DNA of 64,000 nucleotides from JAEELC01 sp963621965 (GCA_963621965.1 CAVFGN010000002.1:56198-120197); one strand, 5' to 3'. Shown: positions 27,201 to 38,822, counted from the stretch's first letter. Notes: generated by a model not told the origin, from the sequence alone. Translations and numbers: made by a program.

Positions 27201-30200
27201 CTATAGATAATTCTGAAAATAAACGAAATTTAAGATTAGGTGATACAGCATCTAAAAATAAGCATACATATTATGAATGGAATCCGTGGACTATTGCGCG
27301 TGTACAATATGATAATAGTATGGGTAAAGAAGATGTTGGTATTTCAGCAAATGGTGTAAAAGCTGCTGGAGCGTTACAACAATACTTTAATGAAATTTAT
27401 AAAAAACCTACTGGTGATATAATAAAAAAATCTTTTAGAGTTGATTTAGAATTTAATATAGAAGAACAAAATCTTGGTAAATATTCATTTATTCGGTTAG
27501 CCAATACTGTACTAGAATAGAGTAAATTTAATGCATTATTTGATAGTAATTATATAAGTGAAGAAGCACATCCATATTATAATGCGTTTAAGAATTTAAT
27601 AAATGGTAAATTTGTACCAACAACAGAATATGAGAAGAAATTATAGTTAGTGTATAATGTATATAAATAGGAATTTGGAGTAAATCCACCTAATTTAAAG
27701 ACACTTTTATATTATGCTATTAATTTTGAAGATAACGTTGCAGATAATTTAAGTGTATTTATCAGTTTAGCAACGGATAATGCTAAAGAATTACAGTTGG
27801 CTCGTATTTATGGTACACCTGATTTATTATTAATGCCGTTAGCAATGATAACTCTTGGCATTGATCCTCAAACAGTAATGGATATTTGTGTTGAATTTTT
27901 TGGTGATGTTGCAGATGCGTTAGAAGTTAACCGTTTTGAAAAAAATAGAACAAATGTTAGAGATGTCTTAAAAAATTTAAATACTGTTGATGCTGTTACT
28001 AGAGAAAGTTTATTAAAAATTTATGATTTTGCACAAGAGTTAAGAACAATAACGAGCTTTTTCAAAGTAAATCAAGGTGTTGAAACAAGATATGCTAAAT
28101 TAAAAGCGTGGTTAGATAATCTTACACTTAGTCGTTCTAAAATGGCAAGTGACAGTATTGAAAAAATTAAAAAATAGGGTAAATACACTATTGACGATTT
28201 TAAATCTCCATTTGATATTTTAAAGTTTTTTAACGATCCAACATATCAAGATATAATTATAGAACAATACGGTATTTTAAAACAAGTTGTAAATGTTGGT
28301 GAACTAATAAACGAATCTCCTCACTTTAGAGCTTAGTTAAAAGCAACAGCAGAATTAATTAATCAATTTGAATCTGTTTCTGGAAAAGCGTGGATAGCAA
28401 AGAATACAATTAGTAAACTAGATACTTCGATTGGAAGTAAAATAGAATCTGAAACATTAAACAGTAAAGCGTTTAGACTTGTTGATGATTGGGTAATTGG
28501 TTAGTATCTTAGATCAAGCGATAAGTTCCAGTTTGTTGTTTCCAGTGCACAAGATAGTTGGGATATTCTTTAGAATTATGGTAGAAACGCAGTAATTAAT
28601 TTATCGTCTTCTGAAGGAATTCGTAATTTTGTAGATTTAGTTAACGCTTTAATACCAAAATTATAGCAACAATACAAAGACAATATATTTTTTAAGAGTC
28701 TTATTTCAAAAGTTGATAAAAATACTGGTCAAATGTATTATGATTTTAACATTGATCCGTTTGCAACTAAAAATGATGATTCTCTTAAAGAAGCATATGA
28801 TAGTGCGATTACATAGTTTGACTTTATTCGCAAAAACTCGAGTATGATAAGGAGTGTTGATGGAACACAATTTAATATTGGAGAATTGCTATATATTTAT
28901 GGAATTATTACTGGTAAAGGAAAAATTACTGGTATGAAAACTATTACAAATAATTCAAAAAATTCCACAATTTTAAAATAGGGTGTTGAAACCGTATATA
29001 ATGATTTAGATAGATTATTATTAAAAATTTAGTCAGACGCTAAAACAGAAGAAGATTTAAAAAGTAAAGAACAAGCAAGAAACACTTTAGAAAATATCAC
29101 AACGTTTTTAGCACCATATTTAGATGCGCTTTATAACAATTCTAATGTAACAGTATAGGATGATGATGAAACTGGAGTATCGTATGAATTAGATATTAGT
29201 AATAACTGGGTTTCTACACTATCTAAAATTGGTACTAACTTTAGTAAAAATTTAAGATTAGATTAGTTACAAAAATATTTAAATAGTAGACACGTTTTAT
29301 GTGATATTAAAGTAACTCAAGATTCTAAATCTAAGCATATTGTTAATATTGATGTTTTACACACAGGCTTAAATGGTGTAATAAACGATTTCAAATTAAG
29401 TTTAAGCACAATAGAAGAAGGTGTTTTAAGTGAAGATGAAATTAAAATTGCTTGTGATAAAGTTCAAAGTTTTCTAGATAGTTGTGCACCATATTTAGAT
29501 GAGAATATTCAAGAAGCGTTGAGTACACCAACATCAATTACAAAAATTTTAAAGGATCAAAATATATCATTTAATACAAAAAATAAATTGTTAAAAACTT
29601 TTTTAGATAAAGATTTTGCAATTTTATTGAAATTAAAAAATGGTGTTAATTATGTTACAGAAGTAAATGGATAGTTATTATTTGTAATTGATCCAGTTTC
29701 ACTTAGTATTGCTGAAGGTGAAAATCCAGAAATGGCATTACTTGATTTGTTTTTATAGGAAAAAGCAATGTCATTGAAATATGGAATTAGTGAAAACGCA
29801 AGAATAGATGCGCTATAGTAGTTAACTGAAACAGAATTACAACAGTTTGATAAAAATATTATTAGACAATATATCGATTATTTGGAAGAAAATTCAGAAT
29901 TAAACGAAATTAAAACAAAAGCGTTAACAACTGTTTTCAATTATGAAAATGTAATTTTGAGTGGACACAAATAGCTTTATTATGTTGATGTTGATAAAAA
30001 TTCTAATTTAGAATAGGGTGATTTGGTATCAGATGATAAGCATGAATATATATACATGGCTGATACAAAACATGGTAAAAACTTATTTGTAGCAATAGAT
30101 GGTACACAATTACTTACAACAAAAGTAATTCCAAACTCTGTTAAAAAATTAATTGCTGCTCCAAATACATTTATTAAAGATGTTTCTTCAGTTGAAGTTG

Positions 30201-31840
30201 ATGATACTGCTATTTCAATACCAATTGGTAATTTATATGCCGGCTGTCAAATTTTAAAAACAAACGGCGATGTATATTGTACTATTTCTGACGTTTTAGT
30301 AAAATCAATCAACGGTCGTGTTTATCACAGAATAATAGCAAGAAATTCAAATTTAGATGTAATTGTTTTTGATAAACAATCTGATGGAAATTGGAAAGTT
30401 ACCAACACTACAAATAATAATTCATATACTATAGATAAATATAAAACCACTTCTGTAAAAGTTCCAAAAGTAAAAATTGAAAATGTTTCAGCTACAAATA
30501 ATGTTAATAAAAAAGATGACGCTGTTCTATTTAATTATTTACTTGATAATTTAAAAGAAGGTTAGATTGTTTCAATAATAAACGATTAGCAACAAGTTAC
30601 TTTTACTGGACGTGTATTAAATGTAGATGATAACATTGTTCTTACAAATAACGGAGTTGTTAATAAAAATAAAATTTCATCTATACAATATGGAACAGAT
30701 TCTGAATTTTTCAATCAGGTAAAACCAGTATTACTTGGATTTAAAAAATCTGATTTTAATGAAAAAGAGCTAAAATCAATTTGGCATCCTGAATTATCTA
30801 ATGGTTATAGTATAATACGAGAAAAACAATTAAACAATCAGACAACTAAATATAATGTTGTAATACTAAACGGTCATACTCTTGATGAAACACCTAAAGT
30901 AGATTGTCTTGGTCTTAAAAATTAGACTAAATTGACAAAAACAACAATTAAAGCAATTAAAGCAGGTGATTATATTGAAACACATTCTAGAAAAATAAAT
31001 ACAACTGTTTATAAAATATTAGAAAAAACATAGAATGGGTTTATAGCAGAGTATGTAACTCACAATTATGCTAATACAAATGATATTGGATTTGATAAAA
31101 ATTGTGGAATAACGGTTGTTTCAGAACAGATGTTACTTAATAATAACGCTGTGAAATTAAGTGAAAAACCATAGACTGAATTTATTACAAGACAATCTTT
31201 AAAAGAATAGTTAAAAACAATAGAGAGGTCTGAATTAGATGTATGTCACGATGTTATTTAGGCAATTCAAAATGCTACACATTTACCAGTTGTTTTAGAT
31301 TATGAAAATGAAATAAAAAATAAAGGTAAAACTGTTTTTGCAACAGCAACTGATTCTGGCATTACAATTTATTTAAAATCAAAACCAAAAAATGTATCAG
31401 TTTCTAATTATATTCTTAGTCAATGTGCACACGAATTTACGCATATGCTGTTATATGCATTAAAGGCATAGAGTCCTGAAACATATTTGTAGATTGTGGA
31501 ATGGGCGTCTAAACAAACTACAAAAAATGGAATTAAAACTGATAATGACGTTAGAAATGCTGAAGAATATGTTGTAGAATTAATTGAAAAATAGTATGCG
31601 TCTGAAGATGATAAATCATTTGAAACAATTAGAGATGTAATAAATAAGTAGTTTAGAAAAATATTTGAATTATCAATATCTGAACTTGATGGAATTGATA
31701 TGCAATATTCTCTTATAAATGTTTTATAGAATTATGGGTCTGATTTTATAGCAGAAACTGTTTCAGAATATAATATGGACAGTTTTAAAAGATAGATCAT
31801 AAGTAATAAAGCATTAAGTAAAATTAAATTAGTTTGTTAA
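21221..31840 (+). CDS. Giant virion RNA polymerase with C-terminal zincin-like protease domain, 3539 aa
   Basis: ATG 21221 to TAA 31838-31840 gives 3539 residues, frame-consistent for 10.6 kb when TAG is sense. G-S-D1836-F-D1838-I-D1840-K-A-Y matches the metal-binding D-x-D-x-D motif of the crAss-like/YonO single-chain RNA polymerases, and an HDGATFVNP segment near residue 1006 fits the first double-psi beta-barrel upstream of it. In phage phi14:2 this family is a virion enzyme that transcribes early genes after injection. Residues about 2940-3190 look like tandem small beta-barrels. At H3404-E-F-T-H3408 there is a zincin HExxH motif within a helix (QCAHEFTHMLL), with candidate third-ligand glutamates in AEEYVVELIE. 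The protease may trim the giant chain or host targets; this is inference. A perfect hairpin lies in the 5' coding region. Confidence 0.92.
21459..21498. repeat. Perfect 15-bp inverted repeat inside the RNA polymerase gene
   Basis: CTAATGTTAACCGAA (21459-21473) and its exact reverse complement TTCGGTTAACATTAG (21484-21498) are separated by ten bases. The whole lies about 240 bases after the start codon of the RNA polymerase gene and encodes the segment SNVNRNYCASVNIS. Such a long perfect stem is unusual inside coding sequence. It is not followed by a T-run, so it is not a simple terminator. It could be an RNA processing or attenuation element or a protein-binding site. Confidence 0.85.
23948..23978. 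repeat. Short inverted repeat inside the RNA polymerase gene
   Basis: AAACACCC (23948-23955) and GGGTGTTT (23971-23978) pair over 8 bp, and the stem can extend inward by two wobble pairs and one G-C. It is GC-rich compared with the surroundings and lies mid-gene. It is weaker than the repeat at 21459 and may be chance. Confidence 0.5.
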
Positions 31841-31841
31841 T

Positions 31842-34800
31842 ATGGCTTGTGTATATAAATATGTTGATGGAAAAACCGAATTCTCAGCTCCTAGTATTTA
31901 GGAGCTGAGAAATAAAATATTTGCAACTTTGTCTTCAAGTTTTATTGCTGATAAATTTAACGCACAAAATTCAGATTTCTGTTATTATAATTTAGAAAGT
32001 TAGAATGACATATTTGATGCAATAAAAGCAAATGAAGCAAGATATGATTCTGTAAAAGGGGCTGAAACTGTTACAAATTTAGTAAATTCTTTGATTTTTG
32101 GTGAATCAAAAGAAGCTAAAAAATTAAGTTCTGCTACAAGTTATGCAGATGTTTTAACAAGTTTTCGTTTAGAATTTGGTTCAGCAATGCACTATGCTTT
32201 TGAAACAATTGGTAAAGAAAAAGGAGAAGCTGCAAAATTGTAGAAACAATTTTAGGATGAGATTTCACGAGTTTCAAAAAATCATTATGCAAAATACGAA
32301 GAACTGCTAAAACTTGAAGAAAATGCTACAGGTTATTCTACTATGGGTAGTAGTGTTTTTATGAACTTTTTAAAACGCCTTAGTACAGACGAAAGTTTTC
32401 GAATCAAATTATATCAAGATACTTTAAGTTTAGTTAAGAATATAACAGATAAATATGCCGGTTGTAAAATTTTAACTGAACAAAAATTAGTTTCTGCAAA
32501 AAGTACTGGTGGTTTTCCATTACGTGGTAAAGCAGATATTATTATAATTTCTCCAGACGGTAAAGTAACTTTAATTGACTTTAAAAATACAACAAGAACT
32601 GGTGCATTAGATGATAAAGTAAGAGCTACTCATTGGGGACAATTAGAAGCGTATTCTAAAATATTAAGTTCTTATGGAATCAATCCAACAAATATTTCAT
32701 ATAAGAATATTATTTTAAGTTTTAATCAAGATGTTGGTGAAACAGAATCTGTTATTAAAACAAATGAAGATTCATTTAATATAAAAAGCATTCCTGCTGG
32801 TTTAAAAACGAAGATAAATTCAGGTTTTTCTAAATTTTTTCCTCGTAAAATTGTTGTAAACGGAAACGAGGAAGAAAAATTAAGAAGAGTTAAAGAAAAA
32901 CACGTTGCGTTGTGTTCTGAAAAATTTTTAAGAAACATTATATCCGAAGATATTAAAGAAGATTTTCTTAAAAAAATAAAAAATGCTGAAAAAAACACAA
33001 GTTTTTCATTTTTATGTTTTGCAGAGCCAAGTAAGAGCAATTATAGATAGTTTATTGTTGATGGTGATAAAGTTACAGTAATACTTAAACAAAGCGAAGG
33101 TAAAATTAAATCATCAAAAGAATATACAATTGATTCTTTTATAGAAGCTGAAACTGAAGCGCGTATTCGAAACAGAATATCATAGTTTACAGATGTTGTT
33201 GAAGCAGTAAGAGATCACGATTTATCATTTTTAATTGATGATAATAATCACATTACAGGTATGTATCACAATTTAATTTAGTATTTTAGTCCAAAGTACG
33301 AATATGTGTGCACGCCAATGGAAAATGAATTTATTATCACATTTAAAAATAATTAGACAAATAGTTACGAATTTATATAGTGGATTCCGTCGGTAAGTAA
33401 TTTTGAATATAGTCCAAACATAGAACAACATATATTAGAAAGTATTGTTACCGATCCAAAAGCTTTAAATTCTTATGAAAATCCTGGATTACGTTATTGT
33501 ATTGGTGACATTTATCGATTACGTGCTGCATTAACAATTGGTGAATTTATTGATGGTTTTGATCCTGATAAAAACGTTAAAATAGGAGATGTTAAATTAT
33601 TAAGTTCTTCTGGTTTAACTGATGCAAAGGTTACAAATTTAGAAACTTTAACAAAAACACTTAAATTATTATAGACGCTTTGTAAATAGGGAAATTATAA
33701 AAACGGTGATTTGTTTAAAGATTGTTATGATAAATTTTCAAAATTAGGATTAGCGTCGGTTGATGAAATTATAGAGGTTGGTATTGTGAATGCTGCTACA
33801 GCAACTTTATATAGTTATAATAGATCTGATGAGGCAGAACTTTTAGAAAATTGGGATTTTGATGCTGATTTATAGTTAAAAAAAGAATTACTAAATAATT
33901 TAATTACAACATTAACTAGAGAAATTTCATCAGTAACAAGTAGTCATACAAGACAAAAATTAACAGACGCTTTAGATTATTGTAAAGCAATTTTAGAAAA
34001 ATTAGATAATGCTTTAAGTGGTATGTATGCTGAAGAAATGTATGATATAAATTAGTATGCTGCTACTTGGTAGGAATCTATTGTAATGGGACTTAATGTT
34101 CTATGTAGAGGTGTAATTAATCGATATACTAAAAAAGGATTACAATTATCTGGTTTGCTTCAAGGTTTATCTACATCGTCTAGTTATTCAAATCCCGATC
34201 AATTTGTTAATAGATTTAATTCATTTGTTGATAATGCAATATCACAAATTATAGAATAGGCTACTAGAGAGTGTGAAGAAATAAATAATGCATCTAAAGC
34301 ATTTGTTAAGGCATATGGTAAATCTTGGTAGATAATTAACGATAATGATTCTATTTATAAAACATTATTTAAAGATGAACAGAATATGCTTTTAAAAAAT
34401 CCATATTCTGGAAAAAACGATTTAAGTGAAGAACAAAAGAATTATCTTGAAATTCTAATTTGGAATTTGTATAAACATGCACCATCTTATAAACGTCAAT
34501 TAAAAGATCACTCTGATTCTAAATATCTCAGAATGACATTTGCTGAATTTAAACAATCTGATAAATTTGAAGATTATAAAATAGAAATATAGAATAATGA
34601 TGTTTTCACATTTTGTCCATTATTAAATGGTGCTAGTAATGTTCGTAATATAAGTAAAGTTTTTTAGGGTAAAGAAAGTTTTTATACATATTTAAAAAAT
34701 ACGGTTAATCGTATGAAAAATAATTTAAATGGAGATAATTTTTCAGAATATTAGAGAGACCGTCAAGATAAAGATATTAAAAATTTCAAAATTAAAAATA

Positions 34801-36503
34801 AATACTGGAATTGGGAAGATGTTGATGAAAGAATGCATATTGCACAAAGTGAAACTGGTTGGTCGTTTAATTTAAATTAGGTTATTGTTGATTATATACT
34901 AGAAGATATAAAAACATTTCAATTTAAAAATGTATTATAGATTGCCGATAGGGCTCTTTCAGAAATACGTATAATTGAGTTAGCTACTGGTTAGGATTTT
35001 TCAAAATAGGCTGAAGAAGTGCTTAATCGAGTAAAAATTTCAGTATATGGTAGAAACTTGATTGATAAAGAGTTTAATGATTTAACAGTTACACAAAGTA
35101 TTGTAAAAGAATTAACATCTCTTACCAAAATTGCAGTTAGACCCGGCTTGTTTTTAAAGGAAATGATTCTTGGTAGATTACGTAATACAATGAATGTTTT
35201 AACAAATTAGTTAGAAAATGAGAACAAAATTACAATGTCGCATCTAACAAAAGCCGCTGGTATTATTTTTGGACCAAATTTCTTTGGTGAATATGGTAAA
35301 AAGTTTTTTGGAGATATGCATTTTGGTGATAAAACTATTGTTGATTTGTTAAACGAGATATATTAGATTAATGATATGGATTTACCAGTAGCCCGTGAAA
35401 AAATGGCGTGGGATTCTTATGGATTAAGAAATTTTGGTTCAAGAATGCTTTATATGAATGTAATTTCTCCAGACTGGTTCAATCGTATGACGCTTTTAGT
35501 TGCTAAGATGCTAGCCGATGGAACATGGGAAGCACATTCAATTAAAGACGGTAAGTTAGTTTATGATATTTCTAAAGACTCTCGAGTTAAAGAATTTTGG
35601 ATTCATAGAAATGATACAATTGAACCAAAAACACGTGCTTATCAAGATGCTAAAAACTTTTATATATATCGAATGCAACAATTCGAAAAAGAAGGTTGGA
35701 AAAATCAAGATGGTACACATCTTCATTATAATTCTGGAAAATATGACTCTTTTCCAAGATGTTATACTACTGCTGAAATGCGGTCTTATAAAGAACAAAT
35801 TGGCTTAATATATGGTTATTATTCTCATCAAGAACGTGCATCAATTCAGAAAGGTTTGTGGTGGCATTTATATACACAATTTTTAACGTTTTTACCAGCA
35901 GAGGTACGTCGTAATTTAGCAATTGGTACAAAATCATCTATTATAAAAACAGTATAGGAAAAAGATTCTATTACTGGTAAATTGTTATATTGGGAAGAAG
36001 ACGATAATGGTTTAATGCGTAAGACAGAAAACGAGTTTGATAAAAATGGAAATCCAAATAGAAGAGTTTTGACTGATTTAATCTGTCCAAGAGAAGGGTT
36101 GTTTATTTCTACAATGTGGACAATTAATAAAATTTGTAGATTAGATGTTGCTGAAATTAAAAAGAATCCGCAACGATTAAGAAATACAATAATGTGGATT
36201 TTTAATCATCTAATATTTGCATTATTTGTTGCACTCATGCGTTTTATTTTTAGTGGTGGTGACGAAAAAGAAACTCGAGCTGTTGCTATGACAGAAGATA
36301 CAATATATCGTGTTAGTAAAGAATTAGATATGTATCACAGTGTTATTTAGCCATTAAGTGGTTTTGGATTTGTTGGGCAAGATGTTTTGCAAGATATATT
36401 TACGAATGCTTTTAGAGGAATTGTTAGTGACAATTATTCTTTATGGGATGCTGCTAATGATTCATTTAGTGTTTTAAGTGATATGCATTTAGATCTTGAA
36501 TAA
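31842..36503 (+). CDS. Giant virion-module protein with N-terminal PD-(D/E)XK nuclease domain, 1553 aa
   Basis: ATG 31842, one base after the RNA polymerase stop, to TAA 36501-36503: 1553 residues with TAG as Gln. The N-terminal part carries the RecB/Cas4-type order of motifs: G-S-A-M-H117, G-K-A-D232, L-I-D246-F-K248 and Q267-L-E-A-Y, so an active metal-dependent nuclease at about residues 100-300 is likely. The middle is uncharacterised and helical. From about residue 1179 there is a well-conserved-looking C-terminal region, with a hydrophobic segment at about 1451-1474 (IMWIFNHLIFALFVALMRF) that may span a membrane. It is the third giant protein of the polymerase group and the last late gene before the convergent terminator. 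A role in DNA entry, or in attack on host DNA, is inference. A perfect hairpin covers codons about 14-24. Confidence 0.88.
31881..31911. repeat. Perfect 13-bp inverted repeat at the start of the nuclease-domain gene
   Basis: TTCTCAGCTCCTA (31881-31893) and TAGGAGCTGAGAA (31899-31911) are exact reverse complements around a five-base loop GTATT. It lies 39 bases after the ATG, within codons. The first base triplet of the right arm is an in-frame TAG (Gln) at the loop boundary. The stem is GC-rich for this genome and is followed by an AT-rich run (ATAAAATATTT), so it could act as an attenuator, a translation brake or a processing site between the polymerase gene and this gene. Confidence 0.85.
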
Positions 36504-36511
36504 AAAAAATA

Positions 36512-36539
36512 ACCCTCTTCAGAAAACTCTGAAGAGGGT
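36512..36539. terminator. Bidirectional intrinsic terminator between the two gene blocks
   Basis: A perfect 12-bp stem (ACCCTCTTCAGA, 36512-36523; TCTGAAGAGGGT, 36528-36539) has a four-base loop AAAC. A T-run follows on the right (36541-36546) and an A-run precedes on the left (36502-36509), so it has the U-tract needed in both directions. It lies between the stop of the last late gene (plus) and the stop of the sigma factor gene (minus), and should end transcription from both blocks. Confidence 0.92.
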
Positions 36540-36544
36540 ATTTT

Positions 36545-37393
36545 TTATTCAATTAGTGCTTTAAATTTTGTAATATCTGGATTTTTTCTTAATTTTATGA
36601 TTGCTTTATTTTTTATTTGACGTACTCGTTCTGATGTAACATTTAGTTCTTTTCCAACTTCATCAAGTGTTTTTGGATCTTCTTGAAAGCCAAATAATTT
36701 ATTTATTATTATTTGTTCCATTGGATTTAATGCCGTTTTTAAGAAAGCTTGAACGTTGTCAAATAATACTGGTTCCTTTGGTGAATCTTCAAGATCAATT
36801 GTATCAAAAACATTTAAAATTTCTCCAGTTGGACCAATGCTTGTTTCAGGAACGATTGTAATTGAAGCATTATTTATAGTTTCTTTAATGATATATTCTG
36901 GTAATTCTAAAATAACAGACAGTTCTTCTATAGTTGGTTCACGTTGCTCATGTTGTTCAAATTCGTGTTTAATTTTATTAATTTTATTTAATATGTCTGT
37001 TTTATTATATGGGATATTTATGATATTATTATGTTGAGATATTTCCAACAAGATATGCTTTCTTATTTTATAAGCAGCATATGAAGCAAATCTAACATTA
37101 TAACTTAAATCATACTGATCCACAGCTTCAATTAAACCAATATTTCCAGCTTCAATTAAATCGGATAATTGTGCACCTCTATTTTGATATTGTTTAGCAA
37201 TTGAGATTACAAATCTTAAATTAGAATTAATTAATTTTTCACGTAGTTTATCATCACCACTTCTTAATTTTGTAAATAACTCTTTTTCGTTTTTTATTGA
37301 CAGTGTTTTAAATTTAGCAATATCTTTAAAATATAGATTAATAGATAATAAGTTATTATTTAAAATAGATTTTTTTATTTTATAATGTTTCAT
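36545..37393 (-). CDS. Sigma-70 family RNA polymerase sigma factor, 282 aa
   Basis: ATG at 37393 down to TAA at 36545; 282 residues. It has region 1.2/2 (LRSGDDKLREKLINSNLRF, then ISIAKQYQNRGAQLSDLIEAGNIGLIEAV and FASYAAYKIRKHI), a region 3 (REPTIEELSVILELPEYII) and a full region 4.2 helix-turn-helix (TLDEVGKELNVTSERVRQIKNKA). This is the layout of the group 1/2 RpoD-like factors of Bacteroidota rather than a small ECF factor, shorter than a host RpoD because most of region 1.1 is missing. It should direct host core polymerase to phage promoters. It is the last gene of the early block; its start overlaps the ligase stop by one base. Which promoters it reads cannot be told from the window; a middle or late role is inferred. 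Confidence 0.93.
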   Translation of the reverse strand: MKHYKIKKSILNNNLLSINLYFKDIAKFKTLSIKNEKELFTKLRSGDDKLREKLINSNLRFVISIAKQYQNRGAQLSDLIEAGNIGLIEAVDQYDLSYNVRFASYAAYKIRKHILLEISQHNNIINIPYNKTDILNKINKIKHEFEQHEQREPTIEELSVILELPEYIIKETINNASITIVPETSIGPTGEILNVFDTIDLEDSPKEPVLFDNVQAFLKTALNPMEQIIINKLFGFQEDPKTLDEVGKELNVTSERVRQIKNKAIIKLRKNPDITKFKALIE

Positions 37394-38616
37394 TATTCTA
37401 CAAAGTTAATATGTGATAATATAGGATAAATTGGTATTTTATCTTTTGATAAATAACTATAGCCACAATATATTTTTTTACCAATATATTTTTCTTTATT
37501 ATTTAATATTTCGTTTAAATCTGTAACATTGGTTGGTTTTACTGTAAATTCTCGTTCTTCATAATCAGCTAATGTAAATTTAAGATTTTCTGAACTTTCA
37601 TCCTTTTCAATTTTAGTTATTTTAAATTCAGACTTTTTATAATTTTCAAATTTAATTAAATATAAAGCACTTCGTTTATTTATTCCATATTCTTTATCAA
37701 GTGTTCTTGCACATAATCCGTCAAAACCGTTGTTTACAAAAGTGTCGTGTGTTTTTTTTATATTATTATATCCAGAAAGTATATAATGATCCATAAATTT
37801 TATCTTTGAATTTTCTGGAAAAAGTTCTTTCATTGCTTTTAGTATTGTTAATCTCTCTCTAAATGGTTTTGTATCTACATAATCATATATCCAATACTCT
37901 AATTCATCACATTCTGGTATTCTTTCAGAAACTCTAGCAACTTGTGTTAATCTTTCTTCTGACCAATTAAAACTATGAATGTATAATTCACCGTCTAATA
38001 TTAATTTAGGATTTGTTTTAAATAATGCTTTAATAATAGGATCTTCTCTTAAATGTTCGGTAGCAACATTATAATTCTTACTACCTCTACTTGCTGTTTT
38101 AATAACACCGTTTTGATAATACATTAACATTCTAACACCTGAAATTTTGGCAGAAATTGCTAACTGTTTATCCCAGATATCTGCCGAACAGCGATCTGAA
38201 GATTTTGCTAACATTGGTCTTGGTAATGTATAATGTTCGGGTATAACGTTGCCGCATAAAAGAGATTTTATAACACCTTCTGTTAATACATCAAGTCTTG
38301 CTTTTGTTAAAGATGACAATTTGACATATCCTTTATCTAAATAATTTTGTATAATATTATTATACTGATAAGACGCTTGTTCTCCGATAGTTTTTTTAAT
38401 TTTACCAGAAGCAATAGTAATTGTTGGTCGATAAATTGTTTTGCCACCAAATTGTCCAGTTGTTCTGTTTATTTGATAAGTGTTATCGATAGGATTATTG
38501 CTTAATCGAATAGAAATTAATCGAACTTTGTTTTTTGCATCAAGTATTACAAGATTTTCTTCTCTAATCAACATAGGTTTTAATAATTTTTCCTTGTGAG
38601 TTATATATATATACAA
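37393..38616 (-). CDS. ATP-dependent DNA ligase-like protein with WGR-like N-terminus, 407 aa
   Basis: The C-terminal two thirds carry the nucleotidyltransferase motifs of DNA ligases: motif I K157-I-S-G-V-R162 (the active-site lysine; the usual KxDG has Ser for Asp), motif III L-D208-G-E210, motif IV-like DGLCART, and a KFENYKK segment as motif V, then an OB-fold-like end. Residues about 40-100 (INRTTGQFGGK, then TIASGKIKKTIGEQA and YLDKGY) resemble a WGR DNA-binding domain, an arrangement seen in some phage ligases. It would seal nicks in replication. The start used here gives a 53-base overlap with the preceding gene; an in-frame ATG at 38574 (residue 15) would cut this to 11 bases, but a Pro-x-Leu segment just before it favours the longer form. 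Confidence 0.85.
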   Translation of the reverse strand: MYIYITHKEKLLKPMLIREENLVILDAKNKVRLISIRLSNNPIDNTYQINRTTGQFGGKTIYRPTITIASGKIKKTIGEQASYQYNNIIQNYLDKGYVKLSSLTKARLDVLTEGVIKSLLCGNVIPEHYTLPRPMLAKSSDRCSADIWDKQLAISAKISGVRMLMYYQNGVIKTASRGSKNYNVATEHLREDPIIKALFKTNPKLILDGELYIHSFNWSEERLTQVARVSERIPECDELEYWIYDYVDTKPFRERLTILKAMKELFPENSKIKFMDHYILSGYNNIKKTHDTFVNNGFDGLCARTLDKEYGINKRSALYLIKFENYKKSEFKITKIEKDESSENLKFTLADYEEREFTVKPTNVTDLNEILNNKEKYIGKKIYCGYSYLSKDKIPIYPILSHINFVE

Positions 38617-38818
38617 CAGACATATGCAAATTTTGTGCCAAATCTCTTAATACTTTACTCCAATCAACAAATTCACATAAATTACTACCTAAAATTATAT
38701 CAATATATTCTTTTTTATAGTTTGGTGAAAAAGCATTTCCCCAAGCCTCTAAAATTGAATATAAATCTTCTTGTTTTAGGGTGTGATTATTAAAAAAGTT
38801 TTTTATAATGTTTTCCAT
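38564..38818 (-). CDS. Small uncharacterised protein ending in TAG, 84 aa
   Basis: ATG 38818 to TAG 38566-38564; 84 residues (MENIIKNFFNNHTLKQED at the start). It is mostly helical with no known motif. It matters for the genetic code question: TAG is its stop, in contrast to the late genes. If UAG were read as Gln the chain would gain only eight residues before an in-frame TGA. It sits four bases after the coiled-coil gene and overlaps the ligase start. Confidence 0.7.
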   Translation of the reverse strand: MENIIKNFFNNHTLKQEDLYSILEAWGNAFSPNYKKEYIDIILGSNLCEFVDWSKVLRDLAQNLHMSVVYIYNSQGKIIKTYVD

Positions 38819-38822
38819 AAAT

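Noticed and set aside
226..36350. Many short plus-strand open frames such as 226-594, 1375-1593, 12063-12425, 25286-25783, 30023-30565
   Set aside because: They are pieces of single long genes between TAG codons. All share the frame of the long gene and end at TAG, so they are not separate genes or pseudogenes.
82..36503. TGA or TAA recoding in the late block
   Set aside because: The late genes end neatly at TAA or TGA with short gaps or overlaps to the next ATG, and neither codon occurs within the long frames.
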